Part shown: one piece after another, positions 44,039 to 53,402 of the stretch
How positions within the stretch are numbered: the first letter of the stretch is position 1
Layout of the letters: each line of letters opens with the position of its first letter
Assembly: GCF_002896855.1 (NCBI RefSeq)
Contig: NZ_CP021850.1
Coordinates: 1,699,665 to 1,763,664 of the forward strand
Origin: Clostridium thermosuccinogenes
Lineage (GTDB): Bacteria > Bacillota > Clostridia > Acetivibrionales > DSM-5807
DNA length: 64,000 nt
Direction: 5' to 3'
Translations under genes and position numbers: made by a program
The notes under the pieces: generated by a model
Told to the model about the DNA's origin: nothing
Databases searched by the model: none
The model's input: only the letters and a program-made list of their open reading frames with translations

Positions 44039-44878
44039 TTGAAAAAAACCTGGCTTGACAATCCAAATATCGAATACGTAGAAAAGGACGGGCTCGGGTA
44101 TTTGCAGTTTGCAAACCTAAGCAAATACAAAAACATCATCAACCATTGTTTTACAACCAGAAACGGTGGTGTAAGCAGGGATGAGTGTTCTACATTGAAT
44201 ATGAGCTTTGGCAGGAATGACTCAAGAGAAAATGTTCTTGAGAATTACAGAAGGGTATCAAAAGTCCTGGGCATAAAATGCGAAAATATGGTTCTTTCAA
44301 ACCAGGTTCATGATAATAGGATTCGCATTGTTGACGAAAAGGACAGAGGAAAAGGGATAACAAGGGAAAGTGATATTATAGGCTTTGACGGCCTGGCTAC
44401 CAAAGCGCGGGAAGTTGCCCTGGTGACATTTTATGCAGATTGCGTCCCGGTTTTTTTCTTAGACCCGATAGAAAAGGCAATAGCCGTATCCCATTCAGGA
44501 TGGCGTGGAACGGTCAAAAAAATTGCAGAAGAGACGGTAAAGGTCATGAGCAGTAATTTTGGAAGCCGACTGGAAAATATTGTGGTTGCCATAGGTCCGT
44601 CCATTGGTAAATGTTGCTTTGAAACCGGAGAGGAAGTGTACCGGGAATTTATTAATAAACTCGCCTGGAGCAAGGAATACTGTATAAAAACCGGTGACGA
44701 AAAGTGGCATATTAATCTTCAGGGAATAATAAAGAGGACTTTAGAAAATGCCGGACTAAGAGAAGAGAATATCTGTGTGGCGGATATTTGCACCAAGTGC
44801 AATAAAGATACTTTCTTTTCCCACAGGGGAGATAACGGCAGAACAGGGAGCCTTGCGGCAATCCTTCAGCTTATATAA
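44039..44878 (+). CDS. pgeF: Laccase-domain protein (PgeF/YlmD family)
   Basis: The 279-residue protein belongs to the multicopper-like polyphenol oxidase family now known as purine nucleoside phosphorylase/adenosine deaminase or peptidoglycan editing factor PgeF. Signatures are NHCFTTRNGGVSRDE (about 36), ADCVPVFFLDP (about 136), AVSHSGWRGTVKKIA (about 151) with the zinc His, and GPSIGKCCFETGEEV (about 188) with Cys ligands. The start is a TTG 8 bases after CGGGAGGT. The peptide-binding lipoprotein gene begins 11 bases after its stop, suggesting co-transcription. Confidence 0.92.
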   Translation: MKKTWLDNPNIEYVEKDGLGYLQFANLSKYKNIINHCFTTRNGGVSRDECSTLNMSFGRNDSRENVLENYRRVSKVLGIKCENMVLSNQVHDNRIRIVDEKDRGKGITRESDIIGFDGLATKAREVALVTFYADCVPVFFLDPIEKAIAVSHSGWRGTVKKIAEETVKVMSSNFGSRLENIVVAIGPSIGKCCFETGEEVYREFINKLAWSKEYCIKTGDEKWHINLQGIIKRTLENAGLREENICVADICTKCNKDTFFSHRGDNGRTGSLAAILQLI

Positions 44879-44889
44879 CAGGAGATGCT

Positions 44890-46560
44890 ATGCGTAGAGT
44901 TAGGATAATTTTGCTGGCAGCCATTATTTTTTTATTATCAGCTTGCTCAGGTTATAACGGATATGAAGCCGACGATTCACAGGGAATATTTCAAAAGCAT
45001 GCCGTCGCAGAGAACGGAGTCAAGGATTCCGGCCCTGTAAAAGGCGGGGTTCTGAATCTGTTTTCTACTAAGCCGGATACATTGAATCCTTTGCTTACGA
45101 GGAATGTTTATGTGAAGGACTTTCTAGGTCTGATTTTTGAAGGTCTTTTCCGGCTGAACAGGGATCAGAAGCCTGTACCGGTGCTGGCAGATAATTGGGA
45201 AGTCACCGATGACGGATTGGTATGGACAATACAAACAAAGGATGGTGTTCTGTGGCATGATGGCATGCCACTTACAGCCCATGATGTCCATTTTACTCTG
45301 GAGGCAATTCAAAACGGAGGAATAAATTCAATTTATAAAAAGAATGTGGAAAACATTGCCGCATTCACTGTCATTGACCGCAAGACGTTGCGTATTTTTC
45401 TGAAAGAGCCTGACTCTTTCTTCCTGGAGCGTCTGACTTTTCCTGTTTTGCCCGGCCACTATTTTATGGGGGAGGATGTCAAGTCCCTTGATTCGGCAAA
45501 AAATATGTCCCCCCTTGGAACCGGTCCCTATAAGTATGTTTCAGGTGGTGGGACAGACCAAATAAAGCTTGTTGCCAATGAAAAGTGGTGGAATTCTGAA
45601 AATGAGGAAAATCCTGAACTCAGCTTGCCTTACATACAGGAAATAGATATCAAAGTGTATGACAGTGAGAAGGACGCGCTGAGTGCCTTTCAGACCGGAG
45701 AAATTGATGTGATGCCGGTGCAGACAGGAGGCTTTGTAAAATATAGCCGGAGATCCGACATCAATATCATCAAATATACTGATACCAACTATGAGTTCAT
45801 AGCCATGAATCTGGAGAATCCGGTATTGGGCAATAAAGCGGTCAGGCAAGCGATAGCCTACTCCATTGACAAGACAGCCCTGATCAATGAGGTCATACCG
45901 GGAGAAGCCGTGGCGACGGATATTCCCATAATACCCTACACATGGCTGAACAACACCAATGTTCTTTCTTATACTCCCGACAAGGCATTGGCGAGGGAGA
46001 TACTGGCAAAGGACGGATGGGTTGAAGAAAACGGTATCTTTTGCAAGAGGATTGAAGGTAAAAAAAGGTACCTGAAATTCGAGCTTATGGTGAATAAATA
46101 CAACAAGACGAGAAGCAGCATTGCGCAGGAAATCAGCAAACAGCTGAAGGATGTTGGAATAGAGATTTCGGTGCTCAGCCTGGACTGGGAAGAAGAAATG
46201 AACAAGGTGAGCTCCGGAAAGTTCGATATGGCACTTATGGGGTACAGGGTGGCTTCGGTTCCGGATGTGTCCTTTGCGTATGCCTCTGTGGAGGCAGCGG
46301 CAGGTTTTAATGTGTCCAGGTATAAAAATCAGCTGGTGGATATCTATCTCGGGCAGATAAAAAAGGAGATGGATCCGGACAGCAAGAAAGCCTTATTCCT
46401 TAATATGAAAAACATCATTATCGACGAGGTGCCCCATATAGGCTTGTATTTTTACAACAGCGCTGTATTATACAGCAAAAGAATCAAGGGTGAAATTTCG
46501 CCCTATGTGTGGAACAGGTATGATGATATTGTAAGGTGGTATATCCCGGAGAAACTGTGA
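44890..46560 (+). CDS. Peptide ABC transporter substrate-binding lipoprotein (SBP_bac_5)
   Basis: The 556-residue protein starts with a lipoprotein signal (RRVRIILLAAIIFLLSAC, Cys about 19) and has the family-5 solute-binding fold: GGVLNLFSTKPDTLNPLLTRNVY, then WHDGMPLTAHDVHFTLEAI, MSPLGTGPYKYV and VRQAIAYSIDKTALINEV. It should capture oligopeptides or nickel-type ligands outside the membrane. No permease or ATPase gene is next to it: the neighbours are the laccase-domain gene and lspA, so it is an orphan receptor or works with a distant transporter. lspA begins 36 bases downstream and may depend on the same transcript. Confidence 0.9.
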   Translation: MRRVRIILLAAIIFLLSACSGYNGYEADDSQGIFQKHAVAENGVKDSGPVKGGVLNLFSTKPDTLNPLLTRNVYVKDFLGLIFEGLFRLNRDQKPVPVLADNWEVTDDGLVWTIQTKDGVLWHDGMPLTAHDVHFTLEAIQNGGINSIYKKNVENIAAFTVIDRKTLRIFLKEPDSFFLERLTFPVLPGHYFMGEDVKSLDSAKNMSPLGTGPYKYVSGGGTDQIKLVANEKWWNSENEENPELSLPYIQEIDIKVYDSEKDALSAFQTGEIDVMPVQTGGFVKYSRRSDINIIKYTDTNYEFIAMNLENPVLGNKAVRQAIAYSIDKTALINEVIPGEAVATDIPIIPYTWLNNTNVLSYTPDKALAREILAKDGWVEENGIFCKRIEGKKRYLKFELMVNKYNKTRSSIAQEISKQLKDVGIEISVLSLDWEEEMNKVSSGKFDMALMGYRVASVPDVSFAYASVEAAAGFNVSRYKNQLVDIYLGQIKKEMDPDSKKALFLNMKNIIIDEVPHIGLYFYNSAVLYSKRIKGEISPYVWNRYDDIVRWYIPEKL

Positions 46561-46596
46561 AAGTTGTTTTTAAATTTAGTTGCGGAGGAATTTCAT

Positions 46597-47097
46597 ATGT
46601 ACTGGTTTTTAATAATCGTGTTGATAGTAGCATTGGATCAGGTTACTAAATTTGCCATTGAAAGCAGCATAGAATTCGGTGGAGCAATACCTGTAATAGA
46701 CAATTTCTTTTACATAGCCCATTGGAAAAATACAGGTGCCGCATGGGGAATATTTCAGGACGGAAAAGCGCTCCTGATTCCTCTGACCATGATAATATCC
46801 CTGGTGCTGGTTTATTATCTGTATAAAGGAGAGAATAAAATAATGCGGCTTTCTCTTTCTTTCATAATCGGCGGTGCTGCCGGAAATCTGATCGATAGGA
46901 TATGGAGAACCGGTGTGGTGGACTTTTTTGAATTTCACTTCGGCTCTTACCAATTTCCGATTTTCAATGTGGCTGATACCTTTGTGGTTACCGGCACTGC
47001 TATTTTGGCCTACTATATGCTTTTTATATATAAAGAGAAGGATACTAATCCTTCTTCTGAAAAACTGCGGGGTAACGATGGTTATAATGAACCATAA
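46597..47097 (+). CDS. lspA: Lipoprotein signal peptidase (signal peptidase II)
   Basis: LspA cleaves the signal peptide of diacylglyceryl-modified prolipoproteins in the membrane. The 166-residue protein has four hydrophobic helices. Conserved blocks are DQVTKFAIE (about 14), NTGAAWGIF (about 44), [20 protein letters not shown] (about 90) and [14 protein letters not shown] (about 117); the catalytic Asp pair lies in NLIDR and NVADT. ATG 46597 follows GGAGG by 8 bases; the upstream frame from 46564 is not used. It lies next to two lipoprotein-related functions: the binding protein upstream, and rluD as its usual partner downstream. Confidence 0.95.
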   Translation: MYWFLIIVLIVALDQVTKFAIESSIEFGGAIPVIDNFFYIAHWKNTGAAWGIFQDGKALLIPLTMIISLVLVYYLYKGENKIMRLSLSFIIGGAAGNLIDRIWRTGVVDFFEFHFGSYQFPIFNVADTFVVTGTAILAYYMLFIYKEKDTNPSSEKLRGNDGYNEP

Positions 47098-47117
47098 ATC
47101 CGAAGATATTAATTATA

Positions 47118-47224
47118 TGTAAAATACTATAAAAGTGAAAGATATTAAAAAAAGATGAAAATTAAAAGAAGAATATAAAGGATATAAAAGAAAATATAAA
47201 AAAGAAAGATATAAAGAGAAGGAC
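47118..47224 (+). other. Nearly C-free purine-rich leader of the pseudouridine synthase gene
   Basis: Over about 105 bases the plus strand contains almost only A, G and T, with a single C. GAAAGAT, ATATAAAG and AAAAGAA words repeat. The resulting RNA should be unstructured, which may help ribosome loading at the weak site before 47231. Confidence 0.5.
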
Positions 47225-47230
47225 GATTCG

Positions 47231-48154
47231 ATGGAAGAAATCAATCTGATAGCTGATGAAAATGATATACGGCTGGATGTCTGGTTGTCCGGCAAACTGG
47301 AGAAATGTTCGAGAAGCTTTATACAAAAGCTCATAGACGAAGGCATGGTGCAAGTTAATGGCAGGAACAAAAAGTCTAATTATAAAATAAAGGCCGGAGA
47401 TGAGATACATGTCAAAATTCCTGAGCCTGAAGTCCTTGACGTGAAGCCTGAAGAAATCAAGCTTGATATACTATATGAGGATGATGACCTCATTGTTGTC
47501 AACAAGCCCAAAGGAATGGTGGTCCATCCGGCAGCGGGCAATTTTTCGGGAACTCTTGTAAATGCTCTTATGGCTTACTGCGGAGAAAGCCTTTCCGATA
47601 TAAACGGAATCATACGGCCTGGGATAGTGCACAGGATCGATAAGGATACTTCGGGAATCTTGGTGGTGGCAAAAAACAACATAGCTCATGAAAAGCTTTC
47701 ATCCATGTTAAAAAAACATGATATAAAAAGAATTTATATAGCTGTGGTTGAGGGAATAATAAGAGAGGAGCAAGGAAAAATTGATGCTCCCATAGGAAGG
47801 CATCCTGTGGAGCGCAAAAAAATGGCTGTAAATCTTAAGAACGGCAGGAGAGCAGTTACGCATTTCCGGGTGCTGGAGAGGTTCAAAGATGCAACTTATA
47901 TACAGGTGGAGCTGGAAACCGGCAGAACACACCAGATAAGGGTGCACATGTCCTATATAGGTCACCCTATTATAGGTGATGAGGTTTATGGCAGGAAAAA
48001 GCAAAGATTCGACATCAAAGGACAGGCTCTTCATGCAAAAGTGCTGGGGTTTGTGCATCCTGTAAAAAACGAATATATGGAGTTCGAAGCAGAACCACCC
48101 GAATACTTTAATACACTGCTGGAAACATTGAGAAAAAATGCTGGACAATTATGA
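47231..48154 (+). CDS. RluA/RluD-family pseudouridine synthase
   Basis: The 307-residue enzyme isomerises uridine in rRNA or tRNA. It has an N-terminal S4 RNA-binding domain (RLDVWLSGKLEKCSRSFIQKLIDEG, residues 13-60), then the catalytic core with VVNKPKGMVVHPAAGN (about 92) and HRIDKDTSGILVVAKN (about 137) carrying the catalytic Asp. QVELETGRTHQIRVHMSYIGHPIIGDEVYG (about 220) completes the core. Closest by architecture is RluD or the Bacillus paralogue next to lspA. The ATG follows AGAAGGACGATTCG. Confidence 0.93.
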   Translation: MEEINLIADENDIRLDVWLSGKLEKCSRSFIQKLIDEGMVQVNGRNKKSNYKIKAGDEIHVKIPEPEVLDVKPEEIKLDILYEDDDLIVVNKPKGMVVHPAAGNFSGTLVNALMAYCGESLSDINGIIRPGIVHRIDKDTSGILVVAKNNIAHEKLSSMLKKHDIKRIYIAVVEGIIREEQGKIDAPIGRHPVERKKMAVNLKNGRRAVTHFRVLERFKDATYIQVELETGRTHQIRVHMSYIGHPIIGDEVYGRKKQRFDIKGQALHAKVLGFVHPVKNEYMEFEAEPPEYFNTLLETLRKNAGQL

Positions 48155-48189
48155 TGAATTATGGTAATCTATATTAAATTAATAATATA

Positions 48190-48895
<706 letters not shown>

Positions 48896-48967
48896 TCTTT
48901 CATATTGCCGCTTAAATCACGACGCAAATCGGAATTTTCAATCAACCAATATAGGAGTGAGAACATA

Positions 48968-49906
48968 ATGTTCCTGGAATCAAAGGATTTACTTGGACTT
49001 AAAGATCTATCAGCGGAAGAAATCATGTACATCTTGGATACGGCAAAAACAATGAAGCATATACTGACCTCAAAAAATAAAAAGGCACCGCACCTGCAGG
49101 GAAAAACCATCGTTACTCTGTTTCATGAAAACAGCACCAGGACACGGTTGTCCTTTGAACTCGCATCGAAGTACCTGAGTGCCAACACAGCCAACATAGC
49201 TGCTTCGTCCAGCAGCATAGCAAAAGGTGAAACACTGATAGACACCGGAAGGACTATCGATAGTATGGGGTGTGATGTCATTGTAATGAGACACCCTATG
49301 TCCGGGGCACCGCACCTTCTTGCACGGCATGTCAAGGCTTCGGTGATCAATGCCGGCGACGGTATGAATGAGCATCCTACCCAGGCTTTGCTGGACATGT
49401 TCACAATAATGGAAAAGAAAGGTACCCTGAAAGGTTTAAAAGTTGCAATTATAGGTGATATTTACCACAGTAGGGTGGCAAGAAGCAATATTTGGGGAAT
49501 GACAAAACTGGGAGCTGAAGTTTTGGTAGCCGGTCCTGCCACACTTTTGCCGCCGGGGATGGAAAACATGGGGGTAAAGGTGTACAACACCATCCAGGAA
49601 GCTTTGATTGATGCCGATGTCGTGATGGGGTTAAGAATACAGAGGGAAAGGCAAAAAAGCGGATTATTCCCTACTTTGCGTGAATACTCGAAATTTTTTG
49701 GCCTGGATGACAAACGTTTGAAGTTTGCCAAGGATGATGCATTGGTTCTTCACCCTGGGCCGGTGAACCGGGGAGTGGAGTTCTCATCCGGCGTAGTTGA
49801 TGGAGACCAGTCCCTGATAAATGAACAGGTAACTAACGGGGTTGCTGTGAGAATGGCGCTTTTGTACCTTTTGACAAGGAGGAATAGCATTGAGAATATT
49901 AATTAA
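48968..49906 (+). CDS. pyrB: Aspartate carbamoyltransferase catalytic subunit
   Basis: PyrB joins carbamoyl phosphate and aspartate. The 312-residue protein has the carbamoyl-phosphate motif [15 protein letters not shown] (about 52), [13 protein letters not shown], the [16 protein letters not shown] segment (about 130) and [12 protein letters not shown] (about 262). ATG 48968 lies after ATAGGAGTGAGAACATA; the longer frame from 48905 is unlikely. No regulatory pyrI gene is nearby. pyrC overlaps its end by 17 bases. Confidence 0.97.
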   Translation: MFLESKDLLGLKDLSAEEIMYILDTAKTMKHILTSKNKKAPHLQGKTIVTLFHENSTRTRLSFELASKYLSANTANIAASSSSIAKGETLIDTGRTIDSMGCDVIVMRHPMSGAPHLLARHVKASVINAGDGMNEHPTQALLDMFTIMEKKGTLKGLKVAIIGDIYHSRVARSNIWGMTKLGAEVLVAGPATLLPPGMENMGVKVYNTIQEALIDADVVMGLRIQRERQKSGLFPTLREYSKFFGLDDKRLKFAKDDALVLHPGPVNRGVEFSSGVVDGDQSLINEQVTNGVAVRMALLYLLTRRNSIENIN

Positions 49907-51179
49907 AAATGGTCATGTCATAGACCTGGCAACGAAATTGAACGGTGTTTACGATGTGATGATTGAAGACGGCAGGGTGGTTGAAATAGCCAGGGATCTC
50001 GATATCACCAACGGAGAGCTTATAGATGCGGAAGGCAAATATGTACTGCCGGGTCTCGTGGATGCCCACTGCCATTTGAGGGATCCCGGTTTTGAATATA
50101 AGGAAGATATAGAATCCGGAACCAGAAGCGCAGCTAAAGGCGGTTTCACATCGATAGCATGCATGCCCAACACCAATCCGGTTATAGATAATGAGGCCAT
50201 GGTAAAATACATTATAAACAAAGCTAAAACCGACGGGGTAGTCAATGTATTTCCCATCGGAAGCATAAGTAAAGGGCAGAAAGGCGAGGAGTTGTCAGAA
50301 ATCGGTGAGCTTAAGTTTGCGGGTGCTGTTGCCATTTCTGATGACGGTAGGCCGGTGGCAAGTTCATCGCTGATGAAAAAAGCTCTTCAGTATGCATCAA
50401 TGTTTGACATGACAGTCATTTCTCATTGCGAGGACCCGGACTTGTCCGATGCAGGAGTTATGAATGAGGGTACCCAATCCACCCTTCTTGGTTTGAAAGG
50501 TATTCCGTCCGCAGCAGAGGAAGTGATGGTGGCAAGAGATCTGATCCTTGCCGAGTATACTAAAACGCCTATTCACATCGCCCATGTCAGCACCGAGCTG
50601 TCCGTGGATCTGATACGCCATGCCAAAAAGAGAGGAGTAAAGGTTACGGCGGAAACCTGCCCCCATTATTTTTCCCTGACCGAAAAGGCATGTGACGGCT
50701 TCAACACCCTCGCCAAAGTCAATCCTCCATTAAGGACAAGCAGGGATGTGGAGGCTGTGATTGAAGGCCTGAAAGATGGCACCATAGATATCATTGCAAC
50801 AGACCACGCTCCCCACCATATGGATGAGAAGGAGGTTGAGTTTGACTTGGCAGCCAACGGGATGGTAGGCTTTGAAACGGCTCTCCCTCTGGTGATAACC
50901 TATCTTGTAAAGCCGGGCCATCTCACTTTGGAGAATGTGGTGGAAAAGATGTGCGTGAATCCTTCCAGGATACTGGGCCTTAACAAAGGCACCATAGAAA
51001 TTGGAAAACCGGCTGATCTAATCATAGTGGACACCGATGAAGTAAATACGGTGGATGTTCAGAAATTTGCATCCAAGAGCAAAAATTCGCCTTTCGATGG
51101 ATATAAGTTAAGCGGCGCAGTCTACTGCACCATTGTAGGAGGAAAGGTAGTAGTGAGGGAAAAAGTGCTGCTTTATTAG
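49890..51179 (+). CDS. pyrC: Dihydroorotase (type I)
   Basis: PyrC cyclises carbamoyl aspartate to dihydroorotate. The 429-residue length and the binuclear zinc motifs [20 protein letters not shown] (about 59), [11 protein letters not shown] (about 178), [14 protein letters not shown] (about 230) and [14 protein letters not shown] (about 305) are those of type I enzymes. It starts at a TTG after AAGGAGGAATAGCA, inside the last codons of pyrB, so translation is coupled. Confidence 0.97.
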   Translation: MRILIKNGHVIDLATKLNGVYDVMIEDGRVVEIARDLDITNGELIDAEGKYVLPGLVDAHCHLRDPGFEYKEDIESGTRSAAKGGFTSIACMPNTNPVIDNEAMVKYIINKAKTDGVVNVFPIGSISKGQKGEELSEIGELKFAGAVAISDDGRPVASSSLMKKALQYASMFDMTVISHCEDPDLSDAGVMNEGTQSTLLGLKGIPSAAEEVMVARDLILAEYTKTPIHIAHVSTELSVDLIRHAKKRGVKVTAETCPHYFSLTEKACDGFNTLAKVNPPLRTSRDVEAVIEGLKDGTIDIIATDHAPHHMDEKEVEFDLAANGMVGFETALPLVITYLVKPGHLTLENVVEKMCVNPSRILGLNKGTIEIGKPADLIIVDTDEVNTVDVQKFASKSKNSPFDGYKLSGAVYCTIVGGKVVVREKVLLY

Positions 51180-51314
51180 GATTTTGCGCTTCCCTCGCGT
51201 AAGAGTTTTTCAATAATTAAGCCTGGTTGACCCGGGTGGAGTTTGTGCAGTTTTGCCTGGTGGCGGCAAATTATAAACTGTGCCTCAATAAAACACTATT
51301 CAAAGGAGAATCTT

Positions 51315-52256
51315 ATGTTTATAGATACATTGATAGATAAAGTCATAGAAAAGAACAATCCTTCGGTGGTAGGTCTTGACCCAAAGCTGGAATATATACC
51401 GGAACATATTAAAAAAGCAGAATTTGATCAATACGGTATGAATTTGAAAGCTGCTGCAGAAGCGATACTGAAATTTAACCGGAGCATTATTGATGCGACT
51501 TACGATATTGTACCTGCGGTGAAGCTTCAACTGGCGTGTTACGAGATGTATGGCCTGGAAGGGATAAGGGTTTTTAATGAAACGGCAAATTACGCAAAGC
51601 AAAAAGGCCTGCTGGTGATAGCTGACGGTAAAAGGAATGATATAGGAAGCACAGCGGAAGCTTATTCTGCTGCTTTCCTGGGAAGTACCCCTTTGATGGG
51701 CGAAGCTTCGGAGACCGCCTTCGGTGCGGATGCCTTGACGGTAAATCCATATTTGGGAATAGACGGGATAAAGCCTTTCTTGAACGATTGCAGAAAATAT
51801 GAAAAAGGGATTTTTGTCCTGGTAAAGACATCCAACAAATCTTCCGGGCAGATTCAGGACTTGTTAACTGCGACCGGAAAAAGCATGTATGAGATAGTTG
51901 CCGAGTATGTGGTGGAGTGGGGGAAAAATTTAAAAGGAAAATATGGCTACAGCAGCGTTGGAGCTGTGGTAGGAGCTACATATCCTAATCAGGCTAAGAT
52001 ACTGAGGAGAATAATGAAGGAAGTGTATCTGCTGGTGCCAGGCTATGGTGCTCAGGGAGGTACTGCCAGGGATGTGGCCCACTCCTTCAACAGCGACGGA
52101 CTCGGAGCGCTGGTTAATGCCTCCAGGAGCATTATGTGCGCTTACCAGTCCGATATGTGGAAGGATACATACGATGAAACTCATTTTGCTGAAGCTTCAA
52201 GGGCGGAAGCCATAAGAATGAGGGATGAAATAAATGATGCAATCGGCAAAAAATAA
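51315..52256 (+). CDS. pyrF: Orotidine 5'-phosphate decarboxylase (type 2)
   Basis: PyrF decarboxylates OMP to UMP. The 313-residue protein is the longer, type 2 form (type 1 is about 240). It begins VVGLDPKLEYIP, has the catalytic LLVIADGKRNDIGSTAEAY (about 97) and the phosphate-side LLVPGYGAQGGTARDV (about 238). ATG 51315 follows AAAGGAGAATCTT; the frame upstream to 51243 has no ribosome binding site. It lies between pyrC and carA with short spacers. Confidence 0.96.
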   Translation: MFIDTLIDKVIEKNNPSVVGLDPKLEYIPEHIKKAEFDQYGMNLKAAAEAILKFNRSIIDATYDIVPAVKLQLACYEMYGLEGIRVFNETANYAKQKGLLVIADGKRNDIGSTAEAYSAAFLGSTPLMGEASETAFGADALTVNPYLGIDGIKPFLNDCRKYEKGIFVLVKTSNKSSGQIQDLLTATGKSMYEIVAEYVVEWGKNLKGKYGYSSVGAVVGATYPNQAKILRRIMKEVYLLVPGYGAQGGTARDVAHSFNSDGLGALVNASRSIMCAYQSDMWKDTYDETHFAEASRAEAIRMRDEINDAIGKK

Positions 52257-52289
52257 CTGCCGGTTGCAATTTTAACGAGGTGGTGTTTT

Positions 52290-53399
52290 ATGAAAGCGAT
52301 TCTGGCATTGGAAGATGGAACTATCTTTCATGGAAACAGTTTTGGTATAGATGGGGAAGTTATCGGTGAGATCGTATTCAATACTGGTATGACAGGATAC
52401 CAGGAAGTTCTTACGGACCCCTCTTACTGCGGACAGATTGTCGCCATGACTTATCCTTTGATAGGCAACTATGGGATAAATCTGGAGGATATGGAGTCCA
52501 GCAAACCTCAGGTAAGGGGTTTTATTGTAAGGGAGCTTTGCAGCAACCCAAGTAATTGGAGATCAGTGGAGACTCTGGGGGCTTATCTGAAAAAGAACAA
52601 TATTATCGGCATAGAAGGTATAGATACCAGAGAGCTCACAAGAATCCTAAGGGATAAAGGTACTATGAAAGGCATCATTTCCACAGATGTGAATTTCAAT
52701 TTTGATGCCAGGGTGGAGGAAATCAAGGCTTATGTGACTGAAATGCCTGTGTACCAGGTGACGACCAGAGAAGTTATACATTATGAAGGCAGCGGTTTTC
52801 GGGTGGCACTCCTGGATTATGGCATAAAGCAGAACATCATCCGGTCGCTGCTGAAAAGAAACTGCGAGGTGTATGTTTTTCCCGCATGGACCAAAGCCGA
52901 GGATATATTGGCGGTAAATCCCGACGGAATAATGCTTTCCAATGGTCCGGGAGATCCGAAAGACTGCAAGGATGAGATAAATACCATAAAGCAATTGATG
53001 GGCAAAAAACCTATTTTCGGAATATGCCTTGGACACCAGCTAACCGCTCTCGCCAGCAATGCAGACACTACGAGGCTGAAATACGGCCACAGAGGCTGCA
53101 ATCATCCTGTAAAGGATATCAAAAAAGATCTTACCTATATAACATCACAAAATCATGGATATACCATTGTTGAAGATTCCCTGGACAAAAACAGAATGGA
53201 AGTAAGCCATATAAATATGAATGACGGTACAATTGAAGGTATAAGATACAAGGATATGCCGGTGTTTACCGTGCAATTCCATCCTGAGGCTTCTCCGGGT
53301 CCAGCTGATACTGCATATCTGTTTGATGAATTCATGGAATTAATGAAAAAATTCAAAAATCAGCTTTGTCAATCCGGTAATTGGAATGGAGGTATATAG
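52290..53399 (+). CDS. carA: Carbamoyl-phosphate synthase small subunit
   Basis: CarA is the glutamine amidotransferase that feeds ammonia to CarB. The 369-residue protein has the N-terminal CPSase domain (MKAILALEDGTIFHGNSFGIDGE, VFNTGMTGYQEVLTDPSYCGQ) and a class I amidotransferase domain. Its triad is Cys in FGICLGHQLTAL (about 246) plus His and Glu in VQFHPEASPGP (about 329). The ATG follows ACGAGGTGGTGTTTT. carB begins 3 bases after its stop. Confidence 0.97.
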   Translation: MKAILALEDGTIFHGNSFGIDGEVIGEIVFNTGMTGYQEVLTDPSYCGQIVAMTYPLIGNYGINLEDMESSKPQVRGFIVRELCSNPSNWRSVETLGAYLKKNNIIGIEGIDTRELTRILRDKGTMKGIISTDVNFNFDARVEEIKAYVTEMPVYQVTTREVIHYEGSGFRVALLDYGIKQNIIRSLLKRNCEVYVFPAWTKAEDILAVNPDGIMLSNGPGDPKDCKDEINTIKQLMGKKPIFGICLGHQLTALASNADTTRLKYGHRGCNHPVKDIKKDLTYITSQNHGYTIVEDSLDKNRMEVSHINMNDGTIEGIRYKDMPVFTVQFHPEASPGPADTAYLFDEFMELMKKFKNQLCQSGNWNGGI

Positions 53400-53402
53400 T
53401 AT

